From Paracoccaceae bacterium (GTDB lineage Bacteria; Pseudomonadota; Alphaproteobacteria; Rhodobacterales; Rhodobacteraceae), in contig JAUZRU010000109.1 in NCBI GenBank assembly GCA_030950185.1, positions 1 through 49,004 of the forward strand: a DNA stretch of 49,004 nucleotides, given 5' to 3'. The position numbers and the translations under genes are program-made. The notes beneath the pieces were generated by a model, which saw only the letters and a list, made by a program, of their open reading frames with translations, was not told the DNA's origin and did not search any database. Shown here in pieces: positions 10,282 through 19,284 of the stretch (positions within the stretch are counted from its first letter, which is position 1; every line of letters starts with the position of its first letter).

Positions 10282-10934
10282 ACGTCTTTAACACCTTCTT
10301 GTTCCGGCCCCGTGCCGGATGCATCTGCCTTGCCAAGGGCACCAATTTGGCGGAAGCCTGCAAGTCTCGAGGCTTCCTCTACAATACGATCACACAGTCC
10401 GCCAGCGGCAAGCGCGGCATGTATCACATTTTCCCGCCCGAAAGCCAAACCCAATTCGCGGCCAGAAAGGCAGGAAACAAGGCTGTTTTCACCTTTTGGC
10501 GGGCGAATTTTCCGCTTTTGGCCTTCCGAGCCGTCGCAAGCCTGCAACAGCACGTCAGCCGCGCCAGAGGTGATGGCCTCCTTGACCTTCTCGAATCCGG
10601 CGATTGCTTGCCCGCTCTTGCGGGCGAGCGACAGCAAGCTGACGACGCGACGCGCAAGGAGGGTTTCAGTCCTTACCACAAGGTCATCGGGAATCACAAC
10701 CGCCTGACGCGCAGCACGCGCGAAAAGCCGTTTATCCATGGCTTTTTGCAAAATTTGGCGCCGGGAAGTGACCCAAATGCCGCGCCCCGGAAGGTTGCCG
10801 GCAATATCAGGCGTGATTTCACCCTCGGGCCCGACCACGAAACGGATCATGCCGGCACAGGGCCCCGTAGCCCCGGTGACAATACACCGGCGCTCGGGTT
10901 CGGTCTGTTGCTTTTTCCGGCCGCCGCGCGTCAC
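10278..10934 (-). CDS. YlxR-family RNA-binding protein fused to an L7Ae-like domain
   Basis: The 218-residue protein starts with the YlxR (DUF448) fold: [13 protein letters not shown], then [11 protein letters not shown] and an RLFARAARQ helix. From about residue 90 a second part ([20 protein letters not shown], then KVKEAI and [11 protein letters not shown]) resembles ribosomal L7Ae/L30e-like proteins; in Firmicutes these are separate genes, ylxR and ylxQ. It probably binds rRNA or RNase P-type RNA. The GTG start at 10932-10934 has a CGGAGC site upstream. It lies 24 bases after nusA and overlaps infB by ATGA, the classic nusA operon order. Confidence 0.88.
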   Translation of the reverse strand: MTRGGRKKQQTEPERRCIVTGATGPCAGMIRFVVGPEGEITPDIAGNLPGRGIWVTSRRQILQKAMDKRLFARAARQAVVIPDDLVVRTETLLARRVVSLLSLARKSGQAIAGFEKVKEAITSGAADVLLQACDGSEGQKRKIRPPKGENSLVSCLSGRELGLAFGRENVIHAALAAGGLCDRIVEEASRLAGFRQIGALGKADASGTGPEQEGVKDV

Positions 10935-10958
10935 GGGCTTGCTCCGAAGCCTGAAGAA

Positions 10959-12575
10959 TCAGGCCTCGGCCTCCTCTGTGGTTTCGCTGTCGCCTTCGGT
11001 TTCTTCCTCGTCAGTTTCCAGATCCGCGGGATCGACCCAGCCCAGCTGGATACGCGCGGTCATGATCAGGTTCTGGGCCTCTTCCAGCGACATGTCGAAA
11101 GGTTCGAGAATGCCTTCATCCTTGACGCGTTCGCCATTGACGGTGGTATAGCCGCCGGCAAGTTCCCAGTCGGCCAGCGTTGCGAAATCTTCCAGCGTCT
11201 TGACGCCATCCTCGGCAAGCGCCACGAACATTTCGGGGGTCAGCCCCTCGAAGGCGAACAGGCTGTCCTCGACCCCAAGTTCGCGGGCCCTGGCGATCGC
11301 CTTGGCGTTCTGTTCCTCGATACATTCACGCGCGCGCGCCTGAAGTTCTTCGGCGGTTCCCTCGTCAAAGCCGTCGATCGAAAGCAATTCGTCCATTTCG
11401 ACATAGGCGACCTCTTCAAGCGAGGAAAAGCCCTCGGAGACCAGCAGCTGGGCAACCATTTCATCGACGTTGAGCGTGTCCATGAACAGCTTGGTGCGTT
11501 CGGAAAATTCGGCCTGGCGGCGCTCGGATTCCTCGGCCTCGGTCAGGATGTCGATGTCAAAGCCGGTCAGCTGGCTGGCAAGGCGCACGTTTTGTCCCCG
11601 CCTGCCGATGGCCAGCGAAAGCTGATCATCGGGCACGACAACCTCGACGCGGTTTGCGTCTTCGTCCAGCACGACCTTGGTCACCTCGGCCGGTTGCAGG
11701 GCGTTGACCAGGAAGGTGGGGGCGTCTTCGCTCCAGGGGATGATGTCGATCTTTTCACCCTGCAATTCGTTCACCACCGCCTGAACGCGGCTGCCGCGCA
11801 TGCCGACACAGGCGCCGACCGGGTCGATCGAGTTGTCATAGGAAACAACCCCGATCTTTGCGCGCGAGCCGGGGTCGCGGGCCACGGCCTTGATCTCGAT
11901 GATGCCGTCATAGATTTCAGGCACCTCCATCTTGAACAGCTCGGCCATGAATTCGGGCGCAGTGCGCGAAAGAAAGATCTGCGGCCCACGGGTTTCTTCG
12001 CGGACCTCACGGATATAGGCACGCACGCGGTCGCCGGTGCGGAAACTTTCGCGGTTGATCAGCTGGTCGCGGCGCAGCACGGCCTCGCCCCGGCCGACAT
12101 CGACGATGACATTGCCGTATTCGACCCGCTTGACGATGCCGTTGATGACTTCGCCGACGCGATCCTTGAATTCGGCGTATTGGCGGGCGCGCTCGGCCTC
12201 GCGCACCTTTTGCAGGATAACCTGCTTGGCGCTTTGCGCGGCGATGCGGCCGAAATCCATCGGCGGCAGTTCCTCGACGACCTGGTCACCGACCTTGGGA
12301 TCATCCAGATAGGCGCGGGCGTCCTCGACCGTCATTTCGGTAAAGTGGTTTTCGACCTCGTCCACCACATGACGCACGCGGGTCATGGTCAACTCGCCGG
12401 TCTTGCGGTCGATATGGGCGTGAATTTCAAGCTCGGCCCCATAGCGCGACTTGGCGGCGCGGGCCATGCTTTCTTCCATCGCCTCGATCACCAGATCCGG
12501 GTCGATCAGCTTTTCGCGCGCGACCGCGTCGGCGATCTGCAGCAGCTCAAGCCTGTTTGCACTGGTAATGCTCAT
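10959..12575 (-). CDS. nusA: Transcription termination/antitermination factor NusA
   Basis: Binds RNA polymerase and nascent RNA, modulating pausing, termination and rRNA antitermination. The 538-residue protein has the N-terminal polymerase-binding domain, an S1 domain near residues 135-200 ([20 protein letters not shown]), two KH domains (including [20 protein letters not shown] and [15 protein letters not shown]) and C-terminal helix-hairpin-helix acidic repeats ([18 protein letters not shown] and a second copy). It ends in a very acidic tail. The start overlaps the rimP stop by ATGA. Confidence 0.98.
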   Translation of the reverse strand: MSITSANRLELLQIADAVAREKLIDPDLVIEAMEESMARAAKSRYGAELEIHAHIDRKTGELTMTRVRHVVDEVENHFTEMTVEDARAYLDDPKVGDQVVEELPPMDFGRIAAQSAKQVILQKVREAERARQYAEFKDRVGEVINGIVKRVEYGNVIVDVGRGEAVLRRDQLINRESFRTGDRVRAYIREVREETRGPQIFLSRTAPEFMAELFKMEVPEIYDGIIEIKAVARDPGSRAKIGVVSYDNSIDPVGACVGMRGSRVQAVVNELQGEKIDIIPWSEDAPTFLVNALQPAEVTKVVLDEDANRVEVVVPDDQLSLAIGRRGQNVRLASQLTGFDIDILTEAEESERRQAEFSERTKLFMDTLNVDEMVAQLLVSEGFSSLEEVAYVEMDELLSIDGFDEGTAEELQARARECIEEQNAKAIARARELGVEDSLFAFEGLTPEMFVALAEDGVKTLEDFATLADWELAGGYTTVNGERVKDEGILEPFDMSLEEAQNLIMTARIQLGWVDPADLETDEEETEGDSETTEEAEA

Positions 12576-13147
12576 GATTTGTCCTCTTGTGGGGTTTCGT
12601 CTGTTTCTATTTCGTCAAAGGCGGCCTCATCCAGGCCCTGCATCTTGCGCGCCTTCAGCATTTCGGCGATCAGCTCGTCGGTCAGGATCAGCTTGGCCTC
12701 GACCAGCCAGTCGAATTTCAGGCCGATCACGCCTTCGGGGATCTCGATCAACACCTCGTCGCCCTCGGTTCCGCGCAGGATGCCACGAAAACGCTTGCGC
12801 CCGTCGATCAGCTCGGACGTTTCCAATTTGGCGTCATAGCCTTCCCACGCATCGAAATCCTTGAGGCGGGTCAGCGGGCGGTCGATGCCGGGCGAGGAAA
12901 CCTCGAGCGTATATTCGCCCTCGATCGGGTCTTCGACATCCAGCACGGCGGAAACGGCCGAAGAGATCTCGGCGCAATCATCGACCTCGATCCCGCCATC
13001 GGGACGATCGGCCATGATCTGAAGCGTCGCCTTCTTGCCCGCCATCAGGCGGATGCGCACAAGTTCAAAGCCCAGCCCCTCGATCAGGGGGCGGACGATT
13101 TCCGCAAGGCGCTTGTCGATTGCCGCTTTGGCAATGAGGTCGGACAT
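12572..13147 (-). CDS. rimP: Ribosome maturation factor RimP
   Basis: Needed for 30S subunit maturation. The 191-residue protein has the RimP N-terminal alpha/beta domain ([19 protein letters not shown], then [20 protein letters not shown] and [14 protein letters not shown]) and an SH3-like C-terminal domain. It carries about 25 extra acidic C-terminal residues. First gene of the rimP-nusA-ylxR-infB operon; an AGGA site precedes the ATG. A terminator-like hairpin in the leader (13177-13200) suggests transcription attenuation upstream of the whole operon. Confidence 0.96.
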   Translation of the reverse strand: MSDLIAKAAIDKRLAEIVRPLIEGLGFELVRIRLMAGKKATLQIMADRPDGGIEVDDCAEISSAVSAVLDVEDPIEGEYTLEVSSPGIDRPLTRLKDFDAWEGYDAKLETSELIDGRKRFRGILRGTEGDEVLIEIPEGVIGLKFDWLVEAKLILTDELIAEMLKARKMQGLDEAAFDEIETDETPQEDKS

Positions 13148-13176
13148 CTGGATTCCTGTCTGAAAATGACGGGCAC

Positions 13177-13200
13177 AAAAAAACGGGCGCGCGGCCCGTC
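13177..13200 (-). promoter_or_regulatory. Terminator-type hairpin in the rimP leader (putative attenuator)
   Basis: On the minus strand, ACGGGC / 5-base loop / GCCCGT is followed at once by seven T (complement of 13183-13177): a textbook intrinsic terminator 30 bases before the rimP ATG. No gene lies upstream on this strand, only the predicted promoter at 13255-13283. The 5' arm GACGGGC (13200-13194) can instead pair with a second GCCCGTC at 13175-13169, which would form a competing 7-bp antiterminator-like hairpin. This parallels the rimP-leader attenuator described in gammaproteobacteria. Confidence 0.65.
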
Positions 13201-13254
13201 AGAATTTCCGGTGGAAGGCTGGGGGTGGAAGCCAGTCTTGCCGCTGTTGGGTGT

Positions 13255-13283
13255 CATATAGGCGCTTGGGCAGGGATTGGCAA
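13255..13283 (-). promoter_or_regulatory. Sigma70-like promoter for the rimP-nusA-ylxR-infB operon
   Basis: Minus-strand TTGCCA (13283-13278) and TATATG (13260-13255) are separated by exactly 17 bases. Transcription would start near 13248, giving a leader of about 100 nt that contains the hairpin at 13177-13200. The leader also carries a near-direct repeat of TTCCACC (about 13209-13232). The remaining gene-free stretch to 13598 shows no further gene or RNA that I can recognise, but must hold the LysR promoter. Confidence 0.55.
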
Positions 13284-13598
13284 GAGAAAGCCGAACGGCA
13301 TCAGCGGCACGGCGTTGGAAAGATTGTTCACGCAATCGAGATTTAGACACAATTCGACCAAGAGACCGCCGAATTCCGGCGTTACACCTGTTGAACGCGC
13401 CGGGGCAGAGCCTTGTTCGGGCGTGTAACAAAAAGAGGAATTTGCTGAATTGTTCATCAAACTGAAACATTGCGACACGAGATTGCCAGTTTACGGCACA
13501 GTAGCCAAAAAAGGCCCGCAATTGTCCGGTTGTTTCCAAATTGATGCCCAATTCCACTGGCTAAATGGCAACAATTCCTCATTAGACAGGGTGAGAAA

Positions 13599-14504
13599 AT
13601 GGATCGGCTAACGGAAATGGAGGCGTTCGCAAGCGTGGTAGACCAAGGTGGGTTTACCGACGCGGCACGCAAGATGGGTATTTCGAAATCGGCAGTTTCT
13701 AAACATGTTTCCTCGTTGGAGGCCCGCCTCGGGGCGCGCCTTCTGAACCGCACGACGCGAAGGGTCAGCCCGACAGAAATCGGCCTGGCCTATTATGACA
13801 AGGCGCGGCGCGTTCTGAATGATGCAAGCGAGGCCGACGCCATGGTCACGGCCATGCAGGCGGCGCCAAGTGGGTCGTTGCGCCTGTCTGCTCCGACCGA
13901 CTTTGGCGTCAACCACATGTCGAACGCATTGGGTCGTTTTTTGCACCAGTATCCCGAAATCAATGTCAACCTTGTCCTGAATAACCGTTATGTCGAACTG
14001 ATCTCGGAAGGGTTTGATCTGGCCATCCGCATCGGTGAAATGGAAGACAGTACCCTGCGTGCCCGCAAGCTGACCGAAGCAAACATGAAAATGGTTGGCT
14101 CGCCCGAATATTTCGAAAAACACGGCAAGCCGGCCCGTATTGATGATCTGAACGAACACATGCTGCTGCACTATTCGAACCAGTCAAGTGGCAGTGTGTG
14201 GAAACTGACCTCGCCCAGCGGCGAGCTGCGCCAGATCCGCACCAGCGGTTGCCTGACGGTGAATGACGGCCAGTCATTGCTGACCGCCGCCGCCGCCGGC
14301 CTTGGCATCGCCTATCTGCCCAGCTTTCTGTATTACGAAAAGCTTTCGCTGGGTCTGCTGGAAGAGGCCATGCCCGAGCTGCCGGTCGAAAAGCGCGGTA
14401 TTTATGCGGTTTACCCGCCGGGGCGCTATACACAGCCCAAGCTGCGCGCGTTCATCGATTTCCTTGTTGAATACTTCAAGAACAAGGGCCCCGAAGAATG
14501 GTAG
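13599..14504 (+). CDS. LysR-family transcriptional regulator
   Basis: A 301-residue regulator. The winged helix-turn-helix occupies residues 1-60 (FTDAARKMGISKSAVSKHVS, then LGARLLNRTTR) and a LysR substrate-binding domain follows (SGSLRLSAPTDFG, GFDLAIRIG, SLLTAAAAGLGIAYLPSF). The pattern resembles the CrgA/DmlR-like subgroup. The inducer and targets are unknown. It is divergent from the rimP operon; LysR proteins often control a divergent neighbour, but the neighbour here is housekeeping, so the true target is probably elsewhere. A GGGTGAG site precedes the ATG. Confidence 0.9.
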   Translation: MDRLTEMEAFASVVDQGGFTDAARKMGISKSAVSKHVSSLEARLGARLLNRTTRRVSPTEIGLAYYDKARRVLNDASEADAMVTAMQAAPSGSLRLSAPTDFGVNHMSNALGRFLHQYPEINVNLVLNNRYVELISEGFDLAIRIGEMEDSTLRARKLTEANMKMVGSPEYFEKHGKPARIDDLNEHMLLHYSNQSSGSVWKLTSPSGELRQIRTSGCLTVNDGQSLLTAAAAGLGIAYLPSFLYYEKLSLGLLEEAMPELPVEKRGIYAVYPPGRYTQPKLRAFIDFLVEYFKNKGPEEW

Positions 14505-14557
14505 GGCGCCCATAACCCACACCGCGTAAGGTGCAGGGGGTCTGGCCGTTGCTTTGC

Positions 14558-14576
14558 GGGGCCGGGCCCCTCCTTT
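14558..14576 (+). terminator. Probable terminator after the LysR gene
   Basis: GGGGC / CGG / GCCCC (14558-14570) is followed by TCCTTT, about 50 bases after the LysR stop. The stem is short but GC-rich and the T tract is interrupted. Confidence 0.4.
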
Positions 14577-14618
14577 GTCAGGGGTGTCGCGAGTCAGAAA
14601 ATGAACGGCGCCTTGTCG

Positions 14619-15566
14619 TTACTTTACCGAAACCAGAACCACTTCGACCCGCCGGTTCATCTCGCGGCCCTTGGGGGTTGTATTGGGTGCGCGCGGCGCA
14701 AGAAATCCGACACCTTCGGCAGAAACCTGTTTGGGATTTACGCCATATGTTTCTACAAGCCGGGCCATGACCGCGGCTGCCCGTTCCTGTGACAACACGA
14801 CATTGCGTTTCATGGAGCCAGACGCATCCGTATGCCCGACAAGCGCCACGGCCATGCCGGGGTTTCTGTTCAGAAATTCGGCAAGTTCGCGCAGAGTTTC
14901 CGATGGCTTGCCATCAAGCTTGGCGGAACCTTTTGCAAAGACCAGCCCGTCAAGAACGACCGAGCCGTTCGTTAGCAACATGTCGCCTATGCTGTCGGCG
15001 GGAATGGCGATTTCGTCACTTGGGGATTGTTTTGTCGATACGGTGATTCGGGGTTCGCCCGCGCTTCCCTCGAAAACATGGGTGACCTGCACAAAGCCCC
15101 GCTCAGAGCTGCGGCTGACGACCAGGCTTATGTATTCTTCGCCCTTGTCCGTGTCGCGAACCGCGGCCAGGTAACGATAGTCGCCCAGATCCACATGCAT
15201 GTCGGGCTCATCCAGGATGGCGGGGTTGAACCTGAAATCAAATCCGCCGCAATCGCGCGTTTCGCATTCGAATATGATCTTGAAGCCTTCGCTTGTCAGC
15301 CTTTCCCGCAGGGGTTTGAGCAAGGCGATTGTGGCGATATCCCCAGGCGGCGTCTTCCAGACCTCACGCACCAGGGCGCCTTCGACAGGTTCGGTGGTTA
15401 TCATGCCGTTTCGGTATGGACCGACCGGAAGTTGCAGGCTCGCCAGCGGACGGGCCTCGTTATACGAGCGGACGGCACCATCCGGAAACTGTAAAATGGG
15501 ATCGGCCGCCGCAAGGGCGGGCGCCGCACTGACCAGCAGGCAACATATGAGCGTGTTCAACTTCAT
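14619..15566 (-). CDS. Secreted OmpA-family protein (DUF4892-like N-terminal domain)
   Basis: A 315-residue protein with a clear signal peptide (MKLNTLICCLLVSAAPALAA). The N-terminal domain, with LTSEGFKIIFECETRDCGGF and its Cys pair, resembles DUF4892. The C-terminal OmpA peptidoglycan-binding domain starts at about residue 205 (LVFAKGSAKLDGKPSETL) and has VALVGHTDASGS and GREMNRRVEVVL. It is probably an outer-membrane-associated or periplasmic protein tethered to peptidoglycan. Its ATG overlaps the stop of the upstream CMD gene by 4 bases, making it the last gene of the cinA-like operon. Confidence 0.85.
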   Translation of the reverse strand: MKLNTLICCLLVSAAPALAAADPILQFPDGAVRSYNEARPLASLQLPVGPYRNGMITTEPVEGALVREVWKTPPGDIATIALLKPLRERLTSEGFKIIFECETRDCGGFDFRFNPAILDEPDMHVDLGDYRYLAAVRDTDKGEEYISLVVSRSSERGFVQVTHVFEGSAGEPRITVSTKQSPSDEIAIPADSIGDMLLTNGSVVLDGLVFAKGSAKLDGKPSETLRELAEFLNRNPGMAVALVGHTDASGSMKRNVVLSQERAAAVMARLVETYGVNPKQVSAEGVGFLAPRAPNTTPKGREMNRRVEVVLVSVK

Positions 15567-16138
15567 CGGTTTTGTGAATGATACTCGATATTTGGTTGTT
15601 TATCCACAGCCGAGGACAGTCGATTCGACATGTTGAAGAACGCGGCCACGGCCGAGATGTCCCAGATGTCGCGGTCGGAAAAGCCCGCGTCCCGCAAGAC
15701 CTGCCGGTCTGCTTCTTCGATCTTGTGGCTTTCTTCGGTCAGCTTGGCCGCGAAATCCAGCATTGCCTTGTGGCGGGGCGAAAGATCGGCGGCGCGATAG
15801 TTCATCACCAGCGCCTCGCCCAGAATCGGGTCGCCGGAAAGCTGGCGCACGGCGGCACCATGGGCGGTGAGGCAATAGAAACAATGGTTTATGGACGACA
15901 CCACCACGGCGATCATTTCGCGTTCCAGCTTGCTAAGACCGCTTGGCCCCAACATGAGGTCGTTATACATCGCGGTGAAGGCGTTCAGCTTGTCGATATC
16001 AAAGGCAAACGCCCGCAATACATTGGGAACGAATCCCAGCTTTTCAACACAGATATCGAAATATCGCTGGGTTTCGGGTGGAAGCGGATCGACCTGCGGC
16101 AGGTCTAGCGCGTGGATGGGTTTGTCTGCTGTGCTCAC
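15563..16138 (-). CDS. Peroxidase-related protein of the carboxymuconolactone decarboxylase (AhpD) family
   Basis: A 191-residue protein with the AhpD-type motif CFYCLTAHGAAV: Cys86, Cys89 and His93, preceded by EREMIAVVVSSINH. The family uses the CxxC pair for peroxide or disulfide chemistry; the physiological substrate here is unknown. The GTG start at 16136-16138 lies 9 bases after the GNAT gene stop, and the stop overlaps the OmpA-like gene start, so it is an operon member. Confidence 0.88.
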   Translation of the reverse strand: MSTADKPIHALDLPQVDPLPPETQRYFDICVEKLGFVPNVLRAFAFDIDKLNAFTAMYNDLMLGPSGLSKLEREMIAVVVSSINHCFYCLTAHGAAVRQLSGDPILGEALVMNYRAADLSPRHKAMLDFAAKLTEESHKIEEADRQVLRDAGFSDRDIWDISAVAAFFNMSNRLSSAVDKQPNIEYHSQNR

Positions 16139-16147
16139 GGTCGGGAC

Positions 16148-16873
16148 TCATTCCTTTGTTCGATAATGATATTTACCAACAACCTGCATCCCGATGCCAG
16201 AGAACAATCCCTGCGCAGGCAGATTCCTGCCGGTGGTCACGACCGACAGATGGCGCGCGCCGTTTTCGGCGGCCCAGATGGCGGCGCGGGCCATGATCCG
16301 CCGCCCCGCACCCGAGCGTCGCGCCTGCGGGACAACCTCCAGCGCGTGCAGCATCGCAATATCACCGTCTATCGCGACGAATGCCACCCCTGCCGGCCGG
16401 TCATTCGCGCGCCCGAAGATCCAGGTTTTGGGCCCTTTTGCACGTTGCATCACCGCAAGACGCGCGGGGCCAATGCCGCCCTGTTGCCAGATTTCTTCCA
16501 TCAGAGACAAGGGTTGTGCGCAGGGGATGGCATCAAGCGGCGCGATTTCGGGCAGCGACAGGTCATTGATGTCGGCGCAGAAGATCAGCGAGGGATCGAC
16601 CACCTGATAGCCTTGTGCGGCAAGCAACCGGTCCAGCTTTTCCTGCCCCTCGCGGACCATGAACAACGGAGTCTGCCGTGTCGAGCGCATCTGCCTTTCT
16701 GCCATCTCGATATCGGCGTCGGTCACGGGCAGGTCGGTTGTTGCTGCCGAAACCCGTTTGCCCCCACCCTTGCCGTCGCGAATCACCCACGGCCCCAGGC
16801 GAAAGCGTTTTGCGGGGGGCCATGTGGCGTCGAGCGCCTCAAACATTCGGGGCTGGCCGGGCGCGGCGCTCAA
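16148..16873 (-). CDS. GNAT-family N-acetyltransferase
   Basis: Acetyl-CoA-dependent acetyltransferase of 241 residues. The C-terminal GNAT core shows ALEVVPQARRSGAGRRIMAR, where the R/Q-x-x-G-x-G/A acetyl-CoA loop is visible, then AAENGARHLSVVT and a GLFSGIGMQVVGKYHYR end. The N-terminal part (ALDATWPPAKRF, GGGKRVSAAT) is typical of a Rhodobacterales subgroup. The TTG start at 16871-16873 overlaps the cinA-like stop (TTGA) and has an AAGGG site; the alternative ATG at 16846 lacks one. The substrate cannot be predicted. Confidence 0.82.
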   Translation of the reverse strand: MSAAPGQPRMFEALDATWPPAKRFRLGPWVIRDGKGGGKRVSAATTDLPVTDADIEMAERQMRSTRQTPLFMVREGQEKLDRLLAAQGYQVVDPSLIFCADINDLSLPEIAPLDAIPCAQPLSLMEEIWQQGGIGPARLAVMQRAKGPKTWIFGRANDRPAGVAFVAIDGDIAMLHALEVVPQARRSGAGRRIMARAAIWAAENGARHLSVVTTGRNLPAQGLFSGIGMQVVGKYHYRTKE

Positions 16874-17604
16874 GGCTCGAACCCTTCGGGCATCAGGGTC
16901 AGGAAATCCGCGACTGCGGCATCAAGTGCCTGCGTATCACTGCTGCGGAACACGATGTTGCTGCCAAACCGGCTGTTCAGGATAAAAGGGTATGACCCGA
17001 CCGAAACCTTTGGATGCCGCGCTGCCATTTCGGCAAGCGGGCCGGCGATATCGCCTTCGGGGCGGTTGACGCGGATAGTTCTGGAAAGCAGCGGCGCACC
17101 CCCCTTGATACCAGGCAGAACCGAGGCAACCATTGCCTCGAACACGGCGGGCACGCCGGCCATGACATGCACGTTTTCAAGCGTGAATCCGGGCGCCACG
17201 GAAACCGGGTTGTCGATCAGGGTTGCGCCATCGGGAATGCGCGCCATGCGCAGGCGCGAATCGTTCATCGTGATCCCGCTGCGGTCGTAATAGGCCTGCA
17301 ACAGGGCGCGGGCATCTTCGCGCACGTCGATATGGCGGCCGAACGCATCGGCGATGGCATCGGCGGTGATGTCGTCATGGGTCGGGCCTATGCCGCCGCT
17401 GGTGAACACGTGATCCCAGCGCGCGGCCAGTTCCTGCACCGCCGCCTTGATGGCGTCATGGTCGTCTGCCACGACGCGGGCCTCTTTGAGGTCGATCGCG
17501 GCGTCTGTCAGCTGTCGCGCCAGGAAATGCAGGTTGCTGTCGCGGGTCCGGCCCGAGAGGATCTCGTCGCCGATGACCAGCATTGCCGCCGTGGGGTTGC
17601 CCAT
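16870..17604 (-). CDS. CinA N-terminal-type (MoaB/Mog-like) molybdopterin-binding protein
   Basis: A 244-residue protein corresponding to the N-terminal domain of CinA alone; the nicotinamide-nucleotide amidase domain is absent. Seen: AMLVIGDEILSGRTRDSN at the start, VFTSGGIGPTHDDITADAIA (the MoCF_biosynth glycine motif) and a C-terminal part ending LMPEGFEP. Bacterial homologues may act as ADP-ribose pyrophosphatases, but this is not established for the short form. The ATG at 17602-17604 has an AAGG site. First gene of the minus-strand operon; divergent from sfsA with 47 bases between. Confidence 0.9.
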   Translation of the reverse strand: MGNPTAAMLVIGDEILSGRTRDSNLHFLARQLTDAAIDLKEARVVADDHDAIKAAVQELAARWDHVFTSGGIGPTHDDITADAIADAFGRHIDVREDARALLQAYYDRSGITMNDSRLRMARIPDGATLIDNPVSVAPGFTLENVHVMAGVPAVFEAMVASVLPGIKGGAPLLSRTIRVNRPEGDIAGPLAEMAARHPKVSVGSYPFILNSRFGSNIVFRSSDTQALDAAVADFLTLMPEGFEP

Positions 17605-17651
17605 TTTGCACCTTCTTGTCGTCCGGTCCTGTTTCGGTATAGGTCCGTTCA

Positions 17652-18359
17652 ATGCAGTTTCAAACCCCATTGATGCCGGCGACCCTGATCCGGCGATACA
17701 AACGCTTTCTGGCCGATATCGTTCTGCCCGACGGCACAAAGGCGACCGCCCATTGCGCCAATCCCGGTGCCATGACAGGGCTGGCAATGCCGGGCGCGCG
17801 CATCTGGGTTGATCGCAACGACGACCCGAAGCGCAAGCTGCGCTATGGCTGGAAGCTGGTCGAACTGGATGGCGGCCACATGGCCTGTGTCGATACCGGG
17901 CAGGCAAATCGCGTGGTCGAAGAGGCCCTGCGCGCAGGTCGTGTGCCGGGCTTGCCGCGCGACGCCGAAATCCGGCGCGAAGTGCGTTATGGCCAGGGCA
18001 GCCGTGTCGATTTCCTGCTGAGTGGGGCAGGGGGCGGGAATGTCTGGGTCGAGGTCAAGTCGGTAACGTTAAGCCGCCAGCCCGGTCTGGCAGAATTTCC
18101 CGACGCGGTGACAAGGCGGGGCGCGCGGCACCTGGCAGAGCTGGCAAACATGGTGACGCAGGGGGATCGGGCGGTGATGCTGTATCTGGTCCAGCGAACG
18201 GACTGCACGCAGGTTTCGGTGGCCGCCGACATAGACCCGGCCTATGCCCGCGCCTGCGCACAGGCCGTCGCGCAGGGGGTCGAGATCATGGGGTTTTCCT
18301 GCGATATTTCGGTTCACGGCCTGCAACTGGGTGAATCTATCGCCATTAACGATTGCTGA
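17652..18359 (+). CDS. sfsA: SfsA, sugar fermentation stimulation protein homologue
   Basis: A 235-residue full-length SfsA, a predicted nuclease-fold, DNA-binding protein; the E. coli protein affects maltose metabolism. Typical motifs: IRRYKRFLADIVLPDG, ATAHCANPGAMTGL, GSRVDFLLSG followed by VWVEVKSVTLSR, and AEFPDAVTRRGARHL. The role in this organism is unknown. It precedes map on the same strand. Confidence 0.93.
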   Translation: MQFQTPLMPATLIRRYKRFLADIVLPDGTKATAHCANPGAMTGLAMPGARIWVDRNDDPKRKLRYGWKLVELDGGHMACVDTGQANRVVEEALRAGRVPGLPRDAEIRREVRYGQGSRVDFLLSGAGGGNVWVEVKSVTLSRQPGLAEFPDAVTRRGARHLAELANMVTQGDRAVMLYLVQRTDCTQVSVAADIDPAYARACAQAVAQGVEIMGFSCDISVHGLQLGESIAINDC

Positions 18360-18438
18360 ATTTCATGGTGCAACACTGGCGCACATGATGTTTTGGCATT
18401 ATGCAGGCAGGAAATTTCTGAACGGACGGAGCATACCC

Positions 18439-19251
18439 GTGGAAGGCCAGAAACCCGGACGCCTGAACAAGGACGGTATCGAAATTCATACCCCCGAAGA
18501 ATTCGAGGGTATGCGCAAGGCTGGCGAGCTGGCGGCGCGTACGCTGGACATGATCATCGAACATGTCCAGCCCGGCGTTACCACCGCCCATCTCGACAAG
18601 CTGATCCATGAATTCACCATAGATAACGGCGCGATTCCCGCCACATTGGGATATCGTGGCTATCCGGCCAGCAGCTGCATTTCGATCAACCATGTCGTTT
18701 GCCACGGGATTCCCTCGGACAAGAAGCTGAAGGATGGCGACATCCTGAACATCGACGTGACCTGTATCCTCAACGGCTGGTATGGCGACAGCAGCCGCAT
18801 GTATGTGGCAGGCAAGCTCAGCCGCAAGGCCGAGCGTCTGATTCAGGTAACCCATGATGCGCTGATGATCGGGATAGATCAGGTCAAGCCGGGGAACACA
18901 TTCGGCGATATCGGTGCGGCCATTCAGCGCTATGTCGAGGCCCAGCGCATGTCGGTCGTGCGCGATTTCTGTGGTCACGGGCTGGGGCGCGTGTTTCATG
19001 CGCCGCCAAATGTTCTGCATTACGGGCGATGGGGCACCGGGCCGGTTCTGGAAGAGGGCATGTTCTTTACCATCGAACCCATGGTGAATCTCGGTCGCCC
19101 CGAAACCAAGGTTCTTGGCGATGACTGGACGGCGGTCACGCGGGACAAATCCCTTTCGGCGCAGTTCGAACATTCGATCGGGGTCACCAGCGACGGGTGC
19201 GAGATCTTTACGCTTTCGCCGCAAGGAAAATTTCACCCGACCTGGAAATAG
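18439..19251 (+). CDS. map: Methionine aminopeptidase type I
   Basis: Removes the initiator Met from nascent proteins. Counting from the GTG at 18439 the 270-residue enzyme has the five metal ligands Asp106 (ILNIDVT), Asp117 (WYGDSSR), His180 (FCGHGLGRVFH), Glu213 (TIEPMVN) and Glu244 (FEHSIGVT), plus substrate His89 (VCHGIP). The GTG is preferred because GGAG lies 7 bases upstream; ATG codons at 18385 and 18388 are in frame and would add 18 residues without a good ribosome site. It lies between sfsA and radC on the same strand. Confidence 0.95.
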   Translation: MEGQKPGRLNKDGIEIHTPEEFEGMRKAGELAARTLDMIIEHVQPGVTTAHLDKLIHEFTIDNGAIPATLGYRGYPASSCISINHVVCHGIPSDKKLKDGDILNIDVTCILNGWYGDSSRMYVAGKLSRKAERLIQVTHDALMIGIDQVKPGNTFGDIGAAIQRYVEAQRMSVVRDFCGHGLGRVFHAPPNVLHYGRWGTGPVLEEGMFFTIEPMVNLGRPETKVLGDDWTAVTRDKSLSAQFEHSIGVTSDGCEIFTLSPQGKFHPTWK

Positions 19252-19284
19252 CTATCGGGCCGAATTAACCTTTCCTGAACCCTG

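Noticed and set aside
10104-12839. A 911-codon plus-strand open frame across infB, ylxR, nusA and rimP
   Set aside because: It spans several well-identified minus-strand genes, which is not possible for a real gene of that length here.
13200-13598. A tRNA or other structured RNA upstream of rimP, as with metY in E. coli
   Set aside because: No cloverleaf, CCA end or T-loop motif was found on either strand.
18385-18438. Longer methionine aminopeptidase start at 18385 or 18388
   Set aside because: No ribosome site there, whereas the GTG at 18439 has GGAG at the right distance; kept only as an alternative.
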